Positions 9,946-20,284 of a stretch of 37,122 nucleotides of DNA are shown here, one piece after another. Within the stretch, counting starts at the first letter, position 1. Each line of letters starts with the position of its first letter. The notes beneath the pieces are model-generated. The model saw only the letters and a list, made by a program, of their open reading frames with translations. It had not been told where the DNA came from and ran no database searches. The position numbers and the translations under genes are program-made. Source of the stretch: Priapulus caudatus (Eukaryota > Priapulida > Priapulimorpha > Priapulimorphida > Priapulidae); contig NW_014577139.1 in assembly GCF_000485595.1 (NCBI RefSeq), positions 94,348-131,469 on the forward strand, in the 5' to 3' direction.

Positions 9946-10722
9946 TTCCTATTTGCGCGTCTCTCATATAAGGCGACACTGCTCTACGGTGTATGTAAAT
10001 CTGTTATAAAATGGATCTCAGTACAAGTGCAAAAAACAATAGTTAACATCATCGTTATAATCAGAGGCATCAGGATTGTAAAAGTGGGGTGAGGGGGGGG
10101 GGCAAGCTGAACGCAAGCAAAAATGTTGGGGGCAAAATGTTGTAATCGCGTAGGCGCCAATCGAGCGCGTAGCGCGCGAGAACTAAATGGTGGGGGTCTA
10201 GGGCCGGTTCTACGACCCCTGGTGAGGTCCGGGCGCAAAGCTCTGAGCCTTTAGCATTTTTGAGGTGAAAAAACAAGCCTCTGTATGCCTTAAAAAGAGA
10301 AATAAACACGCTTGTTGCCCACTTCTGGTCCATATCCAAATCTTTTAAATATGGACCTAACTAAAATTTTACTGTAGTGGCGCTAGTGTTGAAAATAATA
10401 AGAATATTTATAGTGTTGAATATAAAGGCTATCCACGGAAAATTGCTGTTTTGCGGAAAAATAAATTGGGAAAATCGTAGTGGCGGAAATGAATAAGAAA
10501 GCGGAAAATTTTCCGCCAAACTTGGAAAAAAGGGTTGGAGGTCTGCCACTCAATGAGAATTCAAAATTACATAGACTAGGGTGTGAACCCAAGATTGAAA
10601 AGCAACATTTTGGCGCCTATGGTAGTAAAATTAATATTGTCATTACTCCTGTGAAACTGTTCATAAAACCAATGTAGAGGAGCTGACTGGGGGCAACTCG
10701 GGAGCAAGCTTTGACTGGGGGG
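9940..10722 (+). repeat. Dispersed repeat, copy 1
   Basis: From GCAACTGTAAG to TTTGACTGGGG this stretch matches 20453-21250. Nearly all differences are single-base indels, with very few substitutions (one is AATCGCG versus AATCACG). It includes a G-rich run near 10090 and a perfect 16-bp palindrome, GCGGAAAATTTTCCGC, at 10501-10516, kept in copy 2 at 21028-21043. It has no coding capacity I trust. The copies diverge at 10722 and 21250, which probably marks one element end. Confidence 0.85.
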
Positions 10723-10732
10723 TTATAATGCT

Positions 10733-10745
10733 GTAATATATATAT

Positions 10746-10791
<46 letters not shown>

Positions 10792-10801
10792 ACCGCCACT
10801 G
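10733..10801. mobile_element. Possible hAT remnant with a (TA)n core, flanked by 11-bp direct repeats
   Basis: GTTATAATGCT occurs at 10722-10732 and again at 10802-10812. Between them lies GTAATATA, a long TA run and ACAACCGCCACTG, whose complement CAGTGGCGG looks like a hAT end. The left end lacks the matching inverted repeat, so either it decayed or the TA tract replaced it. Confidence 0.4.
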
Positions 10802-11048
10802 GTTATAATGCTCAAAAACACAACATATATAACAGTAATCGCCATAAGTCATCGCCGTCCGCCGTCGTAATCATCATCGTCTATTGTCAGCGCCAGCCAT
10901 TAGCGTAATTGTATTTTGGGAACTTGTCTGTGGCTAATGTATAGACAAATTATATTCATATAGATTGTACACAGGGAGGCAAGAATTTAGATTTGCTCAT
11001 AATAACAGCTACCTACGTCAGTTACTTGACTTAGATTTGATATATATA

Positions 11049-11116
11049 TATATATCAGGAGTACATAATAGGGTATGTAACTCCTGATACTCCCTATTAT
11101 GTACTCCTGATATATA
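11049..11116. repeat. Perfect inverted repeat: 25-bp arms, 18-nt loop
   Basis: The left arm at 11049-11073 (TCAGGAGTACATAATAGGG at its inner end) pairs perfectly with 11092-11116. The loop at 11074-11091 contains ACTCCTGATA, a third partial copy of the arm. It could form a cruciform or hairpin. I have no evidence that it is a terminator or an RNA gene. Confidence 0.85.
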
Positions 11117-11130
11117 ATATATATATTATA

Positions 11131-11132
11131 TA

Positions 11133-11206
<74 letters not shown>

Positions 11207-11216
11207 TGTGTGTGTG
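11131..11216. repeat. (GT)n with a (GCGT)n core
   Basis: TG dinucleotides, then a block of GTGC/GCGT units, then TG again, directly after AT-rich sequence. Confidence 0.95.
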
Positions 11217-11289
11217 ATAAATAGATGGATAGATAAATTAGCTTACCTCTACTATCAGATATGTTGCCGCATGTGTTAGATTTAATCCC

Positions 11290-11465
11290 TGTCATATGTA
11301 TTGCGTCCACGAGATGGCGTGATCTAGTCTCAAATAAAGGAGTTGAGTGACTGCCAAAATGCCGTGCATGTTTTGTTTGTGAAGCCTAACACAGAAACAC
11401 TTGAATAGATACACAGAAACACTTGGACAGAGGCCAAGACGTAACACAGAGGCCAAGACATAACA
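11290..11465 (+). repeat. 5' LTR, 176 bp
   Basis: Starts TGTCATATGTATTGCG and ends GACATAACA. It carries AAATAAAGG, a polyadenylation-type signal, and an internal direct repeat ACACAGAAACACTTG(A/G). By eye it is well over 90% identical to 17884-18054, so the insertion is fairly recent. Confidence 0.9.
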
Positions 11466-11483
11466 TGGTGTCAGAAACGGGAT
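11466..11483 (+). other. Primer binding site, tRNA-Leu type
   Basis: TGGTGTCAGAAACGGGAT directly follows the 5' LTR. It is complementary to a tRNA 3' end of the form ATCCC...CTGACACCA, which fits animal tRNA-Leu with about two mismatches. Confidence 0.65.
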
Positions 11484-11532
11484 CAAGCAAGTAGAGTTCT
11501 CCCAAGTACATGCACGAAGTACTCACATCGAA

Positions 11533-12400
11533 ATGGCAGTACAAGGATCATTCCACCGAAGTTTACTCACTCCGCAGACAAGGCCAACCTTGCAGTGCGC
11601 TGGAAGGAGATCCGTGAGGAATTTCAGATGTATCTTTGTCACTAGCGGTCAGAAAGCATTTCTGACCAACAGAAGGCTCAATGTTGTTATACAGATGGGA
11701 AAACAATACATCAAAGTTTTCCAGAACGATTTTGTATTTACAACAGCAGCAGACAAAGACAAGTATTTGTGATCGGAAAGTTTAACGGATATTTCGAACC
11801 AAAGAAGTTGGTACATCACGAAATTCCAGCGTCGAATGCAAGGACCGCATGAGTCTATTGCAGAATATGTAACAGACCTGCGTGAACTAGCAGCATTGTG
11901 TCAGTTTGGTGACAAGGAGGAGGACATGATCGCAGTACAGATCTCCAATGAGTAAGGACGAGGCGCTAAGCGTTAATTATGGATGAGGCGATCTGTCACT
12001 AAAGGACGTGATCAGAAAGTGTCAAAGTTTTGAACTGAGAAGTGAAAGTGAGCAACTACTGCACTTTGCAACTCCAAGAGTGTAGACGTTCAATGCAGTC
12101 CAAACAATTCGTGTCGACGACGAGGAACTGTCATGGTCATCAGCAGCAGCGTCAAGGTGAGGTCAACGCTTCAGTCGAGATGAGGGGACATGTGACAGTC
12201 GACTGGTCAACCGAGGATATTCATTCAGTCGTGGGCAACTATGGGAATGTTGTGAACAAGTGTGGTCGCTGTGGTTCATCTCATCCACAGAACAGATGTC
12301 CTGCCACGGTAAAAACGTGTGCAAAATGTAGCAGGCCAAATAACTTCGCGAAAGTGTGTAAGAACACCAGTAGAACTAGGCCCAGTGTCCATTTAATGAA
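11533..12400 (+). pseudogene. Retrotransposon gag, frameshifted
   Basis: Capsid-like segments are spread over frames. These include FTTAADKDKY near 11745, KFNGYFEPKKLVHHEI near 11780, and FQRRMQGPHESIAEYVTDLR near 11831, which is followed by ELAALCQFGDKEEDM. This is the usual Gypsy gag capsid core. A nucleocapsid zinc knuckle follows at about 12261-12305 (CGRCGSSHPQNRC, C-x2-C-x4-H-x4-C). A second, imperfect knuckle at about 12318-12360 (CAKCSRPNNFAKVC) has Asn where His is expected. The ATG at 11533 lies 50 bp after the primer site in a reasonable context. Several one-base slips interrupt the frame. Given the error pattern in the duplicated region, some may be technical. Confidence 0.65.
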
Positions 12401-14063
12401 ACAGGAAACTCCGACACTGAGCAGCAGACTGACTTTGTGCATGTGTGGTGTAACACATAAGGACACTGATCAGAGGCATCAGTGGACTGTTAATGTAGTT
12501 ACGGGTGTTCATGACATGTGTTAACTTTAAGATTGATACAGCAGCTGAAGTAAACACGCTTGTCATGAAAGACCTATGAGTCTCTAAAACACAAGCCAGT
12601 CATTAAACAGAGCACCACAGGTATTTTTGGTGAGGTAAGCAGAGGGTGACACCACTTGGGGTAACGTGTTTAAAGTGTAAGCACAAGGGCAAAATACACC
12701 AGATACAGTGTGAAGTCATAGATGGTAAAAATACCGAATCTGTTGTCCATGCAAGAAGTGTCAATATGAATCTAGTGAAGAGAGGCATGCAACAAAACAG
12801 GCTAAACAAGCTGTTTGAGCTACCAGAATCGATCAGAATTGTCCACAGAGTGTGCTGTAGATATCATTCATGAGTTTAATGATGTGTTTCAGGTATAGGA
12901 AAAGTGCACGGGTGAGGTTGAGTTAAAGCTGAGTTCAGAATGGCAACCCTGTTGCACAACCCCCCGCCCTGTCCCCATAGCCCTGCGAGCAGCTGTTCAA
13001 GCGAAAACTGCAGCAACTCGTTGACGATGAGATTATTGAGAGAGTCCCAGTAGGTACACCTTCATTATGGTGTAGTGCTCTACATGTAGTCCCAAAGGAA
13101 GGATGGGACAGTAAGACTAACGATTGACCCCAGAGACTTAAACCTAGCGCTTACAGAGGGAGTTCCACCCAACCAATACAGTAGACGATGCGCACAGAGA
13201 TGTGGTAAAGCCAGATACTTTTCAGTGTTAGATGCGAATCAAGGATATTCCAGCTACAGCTAGACGAACGCTCCAAGGACTACAAAGTCTTCAACGAACC
13301 CTTCGTAGATTTCGGTACAGAAGATGCCAATGGGCATCACATCCGCGCCAGAATTGTTTCAAAGGATCTTCGGAGACATCTTCGAAGGTATAAAAGGCTT
13401 AGAAAAAATTGTGGATGATTTCCTAGTAAGCGGAGACACAATAGACGAACATAACAAGACACTTAGAGAGACACTAGAAAGAGCAAGAGAGAACAATGTG
13501 ACATTTCGCTGACGGAAAACACTACAGCTATGTCCGACATGAAGTGAAAATACTCCGGACACAAGTTCAGCGAAAATGGAACAAAGATCGATGAAGAGAA
13601 GATTACAGCGATAGTGGAATGCCAAACCGCAAGTCAGTACCAGACATAGAGAGACTAATTGGGATGGTGACATACGTAGGAAAGTATCTAAAAAACTTGT
13701 CCTCAGCCACAGAGCCATTGAGAGACCTGATCAAGGAATCCAAGGACATAGACTTCATGCATTTTGACAAAGATCCATGAAGACGCGTTCAGTCAGATCA
13801 AGAAGCTGTTAACCAGTGCACCAGTACTCCGATACTACAGCCGGGAAGAGCCAGTAACGATTTCAGGAGACGCCAGTCAATCCGGAATAGGATGTGTCCT
13901 GTTGCAGATCAGCGACCAGTGGCATATGGGTCCAAGGCATTGACACCGCTGAATACGCGTATGCACAGATTGAGAAGGAATTGTTGGCAATTGTGTTTGC
14001 ATTCAAGAAATCCACACATACGTGTACGGACGGACAGATGTCACTGTCGAGACAGACCATTTG
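12401..14063 (+). pseudogene. Gypsy protease-RT-RNase H, copy A (left contig)
   Basis: The protease active-site region is at about 12526-12560, reading KIDTAAEVNTL where the family normally has D-T/S-G-A. RT follows. LVDDEIIERVPVGTPSLWC lies near 13016. MGITSAPELFQRIFGDIFEG begins at 13327. The catalytic VDDFLVSGD is at about 13411-13437, with VDD in place of the usual Y-x-D-D. The thumb region includes IERLIGMVTYVGKYLKNLSS near 13648. RNase H starts near 13860 (SGDASQSGIGCVLLQ across a slip) and the copy stops at the gap in the ...ETDHL motif. Frameshifts are frequent and differ from those in copy B, for example an A6 run here against A5 before GTGGATGAT. Confidence 0.75.
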
Positions 14064-14088
14064 NNNNNNNNNNNNNNNNNNNNNNNNN
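14064..14088. other. Assembly gap of 25 N
   Basis: A run of exactly 25 N. The sequence before it is repeated at 14130-16040, so the gap probably joins two overlapping contigs that were not merged. Confidence 0.95.
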
Positions 14089-14129
14089 GGAATCTGGTTT
14101 AAGTATTATTTGGTTCTATATACCTTTAG

Positions 14130-16040
14130 ACTTTCAGTCGAGATGAATGGGACATCCGTGATCATGTTTCCACGACGTTGATAAACACCCGACGAGGATA
14201 TTCATTCAGTCGTGGCAACTATGGGAATGTTGTGAACAAGTGTGGTCGCTGTGGTTCATCTCATCCACAGAACAGATGTCCTGCCCACGGTAAAAACGTG
14301 TGCAAATATGTAGCAGGCCAAATAACTTCGCGAAAGTGTGTAGAACACCCAGTAGAACTGAGCCCAGTGTCCATTTATAATGAAACAGGAAACTCCGACA
14401 CTGAGCAGCAGACTGACTTTGTGCATGTGTGGTGTAACACTAAGGACACTGATCAGAGGCATCAGTGGACTGTTAATGTAGTTACGGGTGTTTCATGACA
14501 TGGTTAACTTTAAGATTGATACAGCAGCTGAAGTAAACACGCTGTCATGAAAACCTATGAGTCTCTAAACACAAGCCCAGTCATTAAACAGAGCACCACA
14601 GGTATTTTTGGGTGAGGTAAGCAGAGGGTGACACCACTTGGGGTAACGTGTTAAAGTGTAAGCACAAGGGCAAAATACACCAGATACAGTGTGAAGTCAT
14701 AGATGGTAAAATACCGAATCTGTTGTCACTGCAAGACAGTGTCAATATGAATCTAGTGAAGAGAGTGCATGCAACAAAACAGGCTAAACAAGCTGTTGAG
14801 CTACCAGAATCGATCAGAATTGTCCACAGAGTGCTGTAGATATCATTCATGAGTTTAATGATGTGTTTCAGGTATAGGAAAAGTGCGGGTGAGGTTGAGT
14901 TAAAGCTGAGTTCAGATGCAAACCCCTGTTGCACAACCCCCTCGCCCTGTCCCCATAGCCCTGCGACAGCTGTTCAAGCGAAACTGCAGCAACTCGTTGA
15001 CGATGAGATTATTGAGAAGTCCCAGTAGGTACACCTTCATTATGGTGTAGTGCTCTACATGTAGTCCCAAAGAAGATGGGACAGTAAGACTAACGATTGA
15101 CCCCAGAGACTTAAACCTAGCGCTAAGAGGGTTCCACCCAACCAATACAGTAGACGTGCGAGAGAGATGTGTGAAAGCATACTTTCAGTGTTAGATGCGA
15201 ATCAAGGTATATTCCAGCTACAGCTAGACGAACGCTCCAAGGACTACACAGTCTTCAACGAACCCTTCGGTAGATTTCGGTACAGAAGATTGCCAATGGG
15301 CATCACATCCGCGCCAGAATTGTTTCAAAGGATCTTCGGAGACATCTTCGAAGGTAATGAAGGCTTAGAAAAATTGTGGATGATTTCCTAGTAAGCGGAG
15401 ACACAATAGACGAACATAACAAGACACTTAGAGAGACACTAGAAAGAGCAAGAGAGAACAATGTGACATTTTTCGCTGACGAAACTACAGCTATGTCGAC
15501 ATGAAGTGAAATACTCCGGACACAAGTTCACGGAAAATGGAACAAAGATCGATGAAGAGAAGATTACAGCGATAGTGGGAATGCCACAACCCAAGTCAGT
15601 ACCAGACATAGAGAGACTAATTGGGATGGTGACATACGTAGGAAAGTATCTAAAAAACTTGTCCTCAGCCACAGAGCCATTGAGAGACCTGATCAAGGAA
15701 TCCAAGGACATAGACTTCGAATGGCATTTTGACAAGATCCATGAAGACGCGTTCAGTCAGATCAAGAAGCTGTTAACCAGTGCACCAGTACTCCGATACT
15801 ACAGCCGGGAAGAGCCAGTAACGATTTCGGAGACGCCAGTCAATCCGGAATAGGATGTGCCCTGTTGCAAGATCAGCGACCAGTGGCATATGGTCCAAGG
15901 CATTGACAACCGCTGAATACGCGTATGCACAGATTGAGAAGGAATGTTGGCAATTGTGTTTGCATTCAAGAAATTCCACACATACGTGTACGGACGGACA
16001 GATGTCACTGTCGAGACAGACCATTTGCCTGATCAGAATC
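14130..16040 (+). pseudogene. Gypsy gag tail-protease-RT-RNase H, copy B (right contig)
   Basis: From TCAGTCGAGATGA onward this matches about 12170-14063 over about 1.9 kb, with differences almost entirely one-base indels. The zinc knuckle is at about 14240-14285. The protease motif at 14518 again reads D-T-A-A. RT runs from about 14940 to 15480, with SVLDANQGIFQLQLDERSKD from about 15187, FGRFRYRRLPMGITSAPELF at about 15268-15327, and VDD at 15376-15384. The thumb and connection lie at 15506-15740. RNase H is at about 15826-16040, ending in ETDHLPDQN. The unmatched bases 14089-14130 are probably low-quality contig-end sequence. Confidence 0.8.
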
Positions 16041-17638
16041 TTCCAGAAGCCATTACATCAAGTTCCACTCCGTTTACAGAAGATGAGGATGAGACTACAA
16101 GGATACGACTTTACCTTAGTGCACAAGAAGGGAACAGAAATTTCAGTTGTCAACGAACCAGGTCCGATCCTTACTGGAGAAGACTCGCACATTTTTCTAA
16201 CAAGATTGGAAGAACTAAATAGCGTACAACAGACAAGCTCTCCAAGGATGGAACAGATCAGAAGAGAAACTGCACAAGATTCTGAGCTGAAATTACTGAG
16301 CCACATTGTGAAATCGCCGTCAGGATGGCCCGAGGACAAGAGAAAACTTGATCCGAGAATCGCAGCGTATCATGACTTTCGAGATGAAATGAACATCGTG
16401 GATGGAGTAGTCTTCAAGGGAACAAGAATCGTGATACCACAGACAATGAGGACAACAGCCATCGAGATGTTACATGCTGCCCATCAAGGAATGGTAAAGA
16501 CCAAACAGTTGGCAAGAGACCTCCTTTACTGGCCAGGGATTAACAAACAGATAGAAGATACAATTTCTAGATGTGGACCGTGTCAAGAACACAGAGCCCG
16601 ACAGCAGAAGGAACCCCTGATGCCAATGCCAATACCAACAAGACCATGGGAACATCAGATCTGTTTGACTGTCTTCAGAGCAAATGGCTGATTTGCATTG
16701 ACTACTACTCCGAATACTTTGAGATGGAGAGAATGATGACAACAGACGGATCAGCTGTAATCAAGCAGACGAAGAAGTGGTTCAGCACCCATGGAATACC
16801 AGCTCGGGTTACAAGTGACAACGGACCTCCATGGAATGGTGGAGAATGGAGACAGTTTGCGGATACGTATGGATTTGTCCATAAAACGATATCACCCACC
16901 CATTCACAGACGAATGGACTGGTCGAGAAGGCAGTGGGAACTGCACAGCAAATGCTGAAGAAGTGCCAAGCAGCTCTAACTGACCCATACCTCGCATTAC
17001 TAACCGTAAGGAATACCCCGAGAGACGACGAGATGGGATCACCAGTTCAGAGACTGTTTGCGAGACGTACTGCAACACGCATTCCTACCGCAACATGCAA
17101 ACTGACCCCACAGGTGAAGAAACCACAAGATGTAAGCAGGAACCTGAAGGATGCCAGACATGGAAGAGCGAAGAAATATTATGACAGACACGTAAAACAG
17201 TTGGAACCACTGAAGCCATATGACACAATCCGAGTGAGGAGCAAAGAGACGTGGAAATTAGCAGAGCTTATTCCAGATCAAACGGATGTACCACCCAGAT
17301 CATACAGGATAAGGCTGCCGAGTGGAAGGGTCACTAGGAGAAATCGACGTGATCTCTTGAGGACCAAGGAACACTACACACCGCTCCGAGATAGAGGTGA
17401 TAAACCTCGAGATGATGGAGTTTGCAATATGGCACAGCCCATTGTTGACAGAACTCCACCCCAAATCCCCACTCCTAACCTGTCCAACTCACCTATAGCT
17501 CAACCTCAACCAGCACAACATGGTAATTGTAGGCCGAACAGTGAGTCAAAATGTGAGTCCGCTCAAAAGCCTTCAGTTGTCACTAGGTCAGGGAGAATTT
17601 CCAGACCACCTCAGAAGTTGTCAGACTTTGTGAGATAG
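16041..17638 (+). pseudogene. Gypsy integrase and C-terminal tail
   Basis: Integrase inserts the reverse-transcribed element into chromosomal DNA. The HHCC zinc-binding region begins LHAAHQGMVKTKQLARDLLY near 16470 and ends CGPC near 16572. The catalytic core has Asp at 16658 (TSDLF), Asp at 16817 (TSDNGPPW) and Glu at 16925 (NGLVEKAV). That gives 52 residues between the two Asp and 35 between Asp and Glu, a correct D,D-35-E layout. A GPY/F-like C-terminal region follows near 17240-17370. The frame ends with TAG at 17636-17638. A one-base slip near 16653 separates the zinc domain from the first catalytic Asp. Otherwise this is the best-preserved part of the element, with about 325 codons uninterrupted. 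Confidence 0.85.
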
Positions 17639-17871
17639 ACAAAATGAGCGAAGGACAAGGGGAAGACAAATTCAGAGTTAAGATAATATAGTTATGTTTA
17701 TTAAGACAAGCATTTCATGGTTAATGAACCTATGCAAGATTGCATGTGATTTACAGAGTTTAGTTAAAGGTTAGTTCGTAGTGAATTTTAAAAAAATAAA
17801 ATAATAAAATGTGTTTGTTTATTTGGCATACGTGAACACTTGTGTGAATTTGGAACGGTTTTATTTTTTGT

Positions 17872-17883
17872 AAGGAAAGAGGA
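17872..17883 (+). other. Polypurine tract
   Basis: AAGGAAAGAGGA directly precedes the TGTCATG start of the 3' LTR. It is the expected plus-strand primer of reverse transcription. Confidence 0.8.
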
Positions 17884-18054
17884 TGTCATGTATTGCGTCC
17901 ACGAGATAGCGTGACTAGTCTAAAATAAAGGAGTTGAGTGACCGCCAAAATGCCGTGCATGTTTTGTTTGTGAACCTACACAGAAACACTTGAATAGATA
18001 CACAAAAACACTTGGACAGAGGCCAAGACGTAACACAAAGACTAAGAGATAACA
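17884..18054 (+). repeat. 3' LTR, 171 bp
   Basis: Starts TGTCATGTATTGCGTCC and ends AGATAACA. It matches the 5' LTR apart from short indels and about ten substitutions, several clustered in the last 30 bp. Confidence 0.9.
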
Positions 18055-18804
18055 ATGCACACGTTTTTTTATATCCTAATTTAACCTCCGGCCCTACATT
18101 TACTTTTTACTTGTTCAAAGTTTGAAGTAGTATGCACTGTCGTTGTTTATTCTACGCTTTGTTATTTTATTTTGAAAATGAATCATATTTTATTTACTTA
18201 AATGTTTATCATGTAGAATGTTGTTTTAGAACAGCAACAAGGAAGCACACAAACAGACGTGCACGTATACGCACACACGCACACAAATCATGGCTTCGCC
18301 AGGCCTTTAACGAATGTCGGGTCCGACATACCTTCAGAGCTGAAGCCAATTTGCAACATCCTATTTAATGTTCCAACTTCCCGTAATTGCCTAATCGTCA
18401 AGCCTTGATTTTCGGCTGTTTATTTTTCACAATACTAACAAAGTCATTCTGTTTTCACATGATGGACATCTCACCGAAGCAATTGCTGTAATTTGGGGGC
18501 CACTTTCGACATACGTAATTGACTCCAATTGTTACGACCCCTTCCCGTGCCCTCCCCAATCAATCCTTTTGAAATTTCTGGTAGGGAGTGCGCAAGTTGG
18601 GCGGACATGTTTGCTTTCTTGTCCTCTCCAAAACCTTTGTAACAAATACTGTCTTTTGGTTAGCTATTGGGTTCAATACCAATTTATTTGTCACTAAATC
18701 AGTTGGTAAGGTTGTTCTGTCGTGATGGAGCTACAAAACGATGTTGCTTAACTGGATGAAGAGTCAACATAGCCTATTTTTTACATCGTAAATTCGCTCT
18801 TGGT
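18055..18804. other. Non-coding stretch between the Gypsy element and the LINE
   Basis: There is a short CA/CG-rich run at 18250-18290 but no recognised gene. The right part may be the 5' untranslated region of the LINE that follows. Confidence 0.35.
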
Positions 18805-19860
18805 TTGAGTGACGAAATGTTTATGCTAACTGTATTGATTTGTTTACTCTCGTTTGTGTGCTATCTGTTCCAAAGTCATTCTCCTGGAGTGGAAAACACC
18901 AGTATTATACCATGTAGATTATCCACCGGTTATCTCAGATACTCAAGTACTTTGTTCAACATGTATAACTGGAGAAATCATGGGAGACCTGAGATGACTA
19001 AGCAGTGTGTAGTTACCAAGAAGGACAGAGTACTTTTCATGCTCACCGTTGTTCTTATTCCCCTGTCAAATGACATCAATCCAAACCTGGTCCAGAGAGG
19101 GATGAATCTACTATATATCCGTGTGGGCAATGCTTTAACCTGATCGTCACCACGTCAAAATTAATAAATACAGTGTGCTGTGAGGGAGAGATTCCATGCT
19201 GTCTGTTGTTCCACGTCTGTTAGATCAACACCAAGTCGCGTAAAACCAGTGCATGTATCAACTCCACTGCGGGCTAATCAGGGACGCCCCTCGTCCAGAA
19301 AACCTCTGAGAATTCTAAACGTCAATTTCCAGTCGGTGAAAATAAAGCAAGCGCAACTGCGAAACCTTATTGATAGCAGTAAACATGACATTATTATAGG
19401 TACTGAAACCTGGATTGATGATTCTATAACAGACAACCAAGTTTTCCCACCAGGTTTCCAGGTACTTAGGACGAATAGAAATCTGCATGGAGGAGGCGTA
19501 GTCATTGCTGTAAGTTCTGACCATTTATGTCCTCCGGTAACAGAGCTCCAGTTGGACTGCGAGATTATCAGGTGTAAACTAAAACTAGCAGGTCAGAAGG
19601 CAATGTACATTTCGTCTTTCTACAATCCTAAAACCTCCAATAAACAGGGATACATTGAGCTGAAGAAAGGCTTGGACCGTGTAAGTGCCATAAAATATGC
19701 GTTCATCATTTTATATTAGGTGGAGACTAATCTTCCAGGATGGGATTGGGAAAGAAAAATCATAAAACCTGGTACAAGCTATGCCAATCTCCACCTAAGC
19801 TTTGGTGATATTGTAGCAACGCTAATGGCATCCCACTACTACCAGCCGCATCAACACACC
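18805..19860 (+). pseudogene. 5' part of a CR1-like LINE: 2A-type motif, PHD-like finger, endonuclease
   Basis: A hydrophobic stretch ends at 19072-19094 in codons for D-I-N-P followed, after a one-base loss, by P-G-P. This is the D-x-E/N-x-N-P-G-P pattern of 2A ribosome-skipping motifs, known at the N-terminus of some animal LINEs. In the shifted frame comes IYPCGQC...VCC, resembling the Cys/His-rich PHD-like finger of CR1/L2 elements. From 19300 an apurinic-type endonuclease starts: LRILNVNFQSVKIKQAQLRN, IGTETWIDDSI, GGGVVIAVSSDH, SSFYNPK. After a slip near 19705 it continues L-G-G-D and NLPGWDWERK. It stops in the endonuclease at about 19860, where an AACGTT-rich element begins. No reverse transcriptase follows. 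Confidence 0.75.
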
Positions 19861-20230
19861 ACCCAGCTAACACATAACGTTTTCGGAACGTTTTTGAATG
19901 GTTATTTTATGGTTTGGTATGAATGAAACGTTTTCCAAACGTTCCTAAAACGTTTCTAGTAAAGTTATATTTAGGTTATTTAAAAACGTTTGCTAAAAAC
20001 GTTCTATTACGGTTAGTAAAACGTTTATAATAAGGTTATATTTAAGTTATTGAAAAACGTTTGCCAAAATCGTTTTGTTAACGTTCAGTAAACGTTGATC
20101 GTAACGTTACATGTCGGTTCCTAACAAACGTTTGCCAAAAACTTGTTATAACCCACTACGTAACATTTATCAATAAGGTTGTGAAATGGTTCCCTAAAAA
20201 CGTTGAAAACCAACGTTTATTTACTGTTTG
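19860..20230. mobile_element. AACGTT-rich MITE
   Basis: Begins ACCCAGCTAACACATAACGT, then repeats AAAACGTTTN(4-8) and GTTATATTTAAGTTATT modules several times. The first 26 bp and an internal ATGGTTTGGT(A/C)TGAA recur at 32458, which defines a dispersed family. It interrupts the LINE. I could not find a matching inverted right end. Confidence 0.55.
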
Positions 20231-20284
20231 CATTACCAAGCCTATGTTTAGGTATCTGACAAACGATTTACCATAACGAAATTT

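Larger units (their letters stand above)
11290..18054 (+). mobile_element. Ty3/Gypsy LTR retrotransposon with an assembly-duplicated middle
   Basis: Two short LTRs bound it, both starting TGTCAT and ending TAACA. A tRNA primer site follows the left LTR and a polypurine tract precedes the right one. Domain order is gag with zinc knuckle, protease, reverse transcriptase, RNase H, integrase. Integrase after RNase H is the Ty3/Gypsy order. No envelope-like frame is seen. About 1.9 kb, from the gag tail to RNase H, is present twice around a 25-N gap, so true length is probably near 4.7 kb rather than 6.8 kb. Flanking pentamers (ATCCC and ATGCA) do not match as a target duplication. The RT motif VDD and a tRNA-Leu-type primer site suggest a Mag-like lineage, as inference only. 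Confidence 0.85.

Noticed and set aside
14064-14088. N run as a real biological break in the retroelement
   Set aside because: The flanking sequence repeats on the other side, so a contig overlap explains it better.
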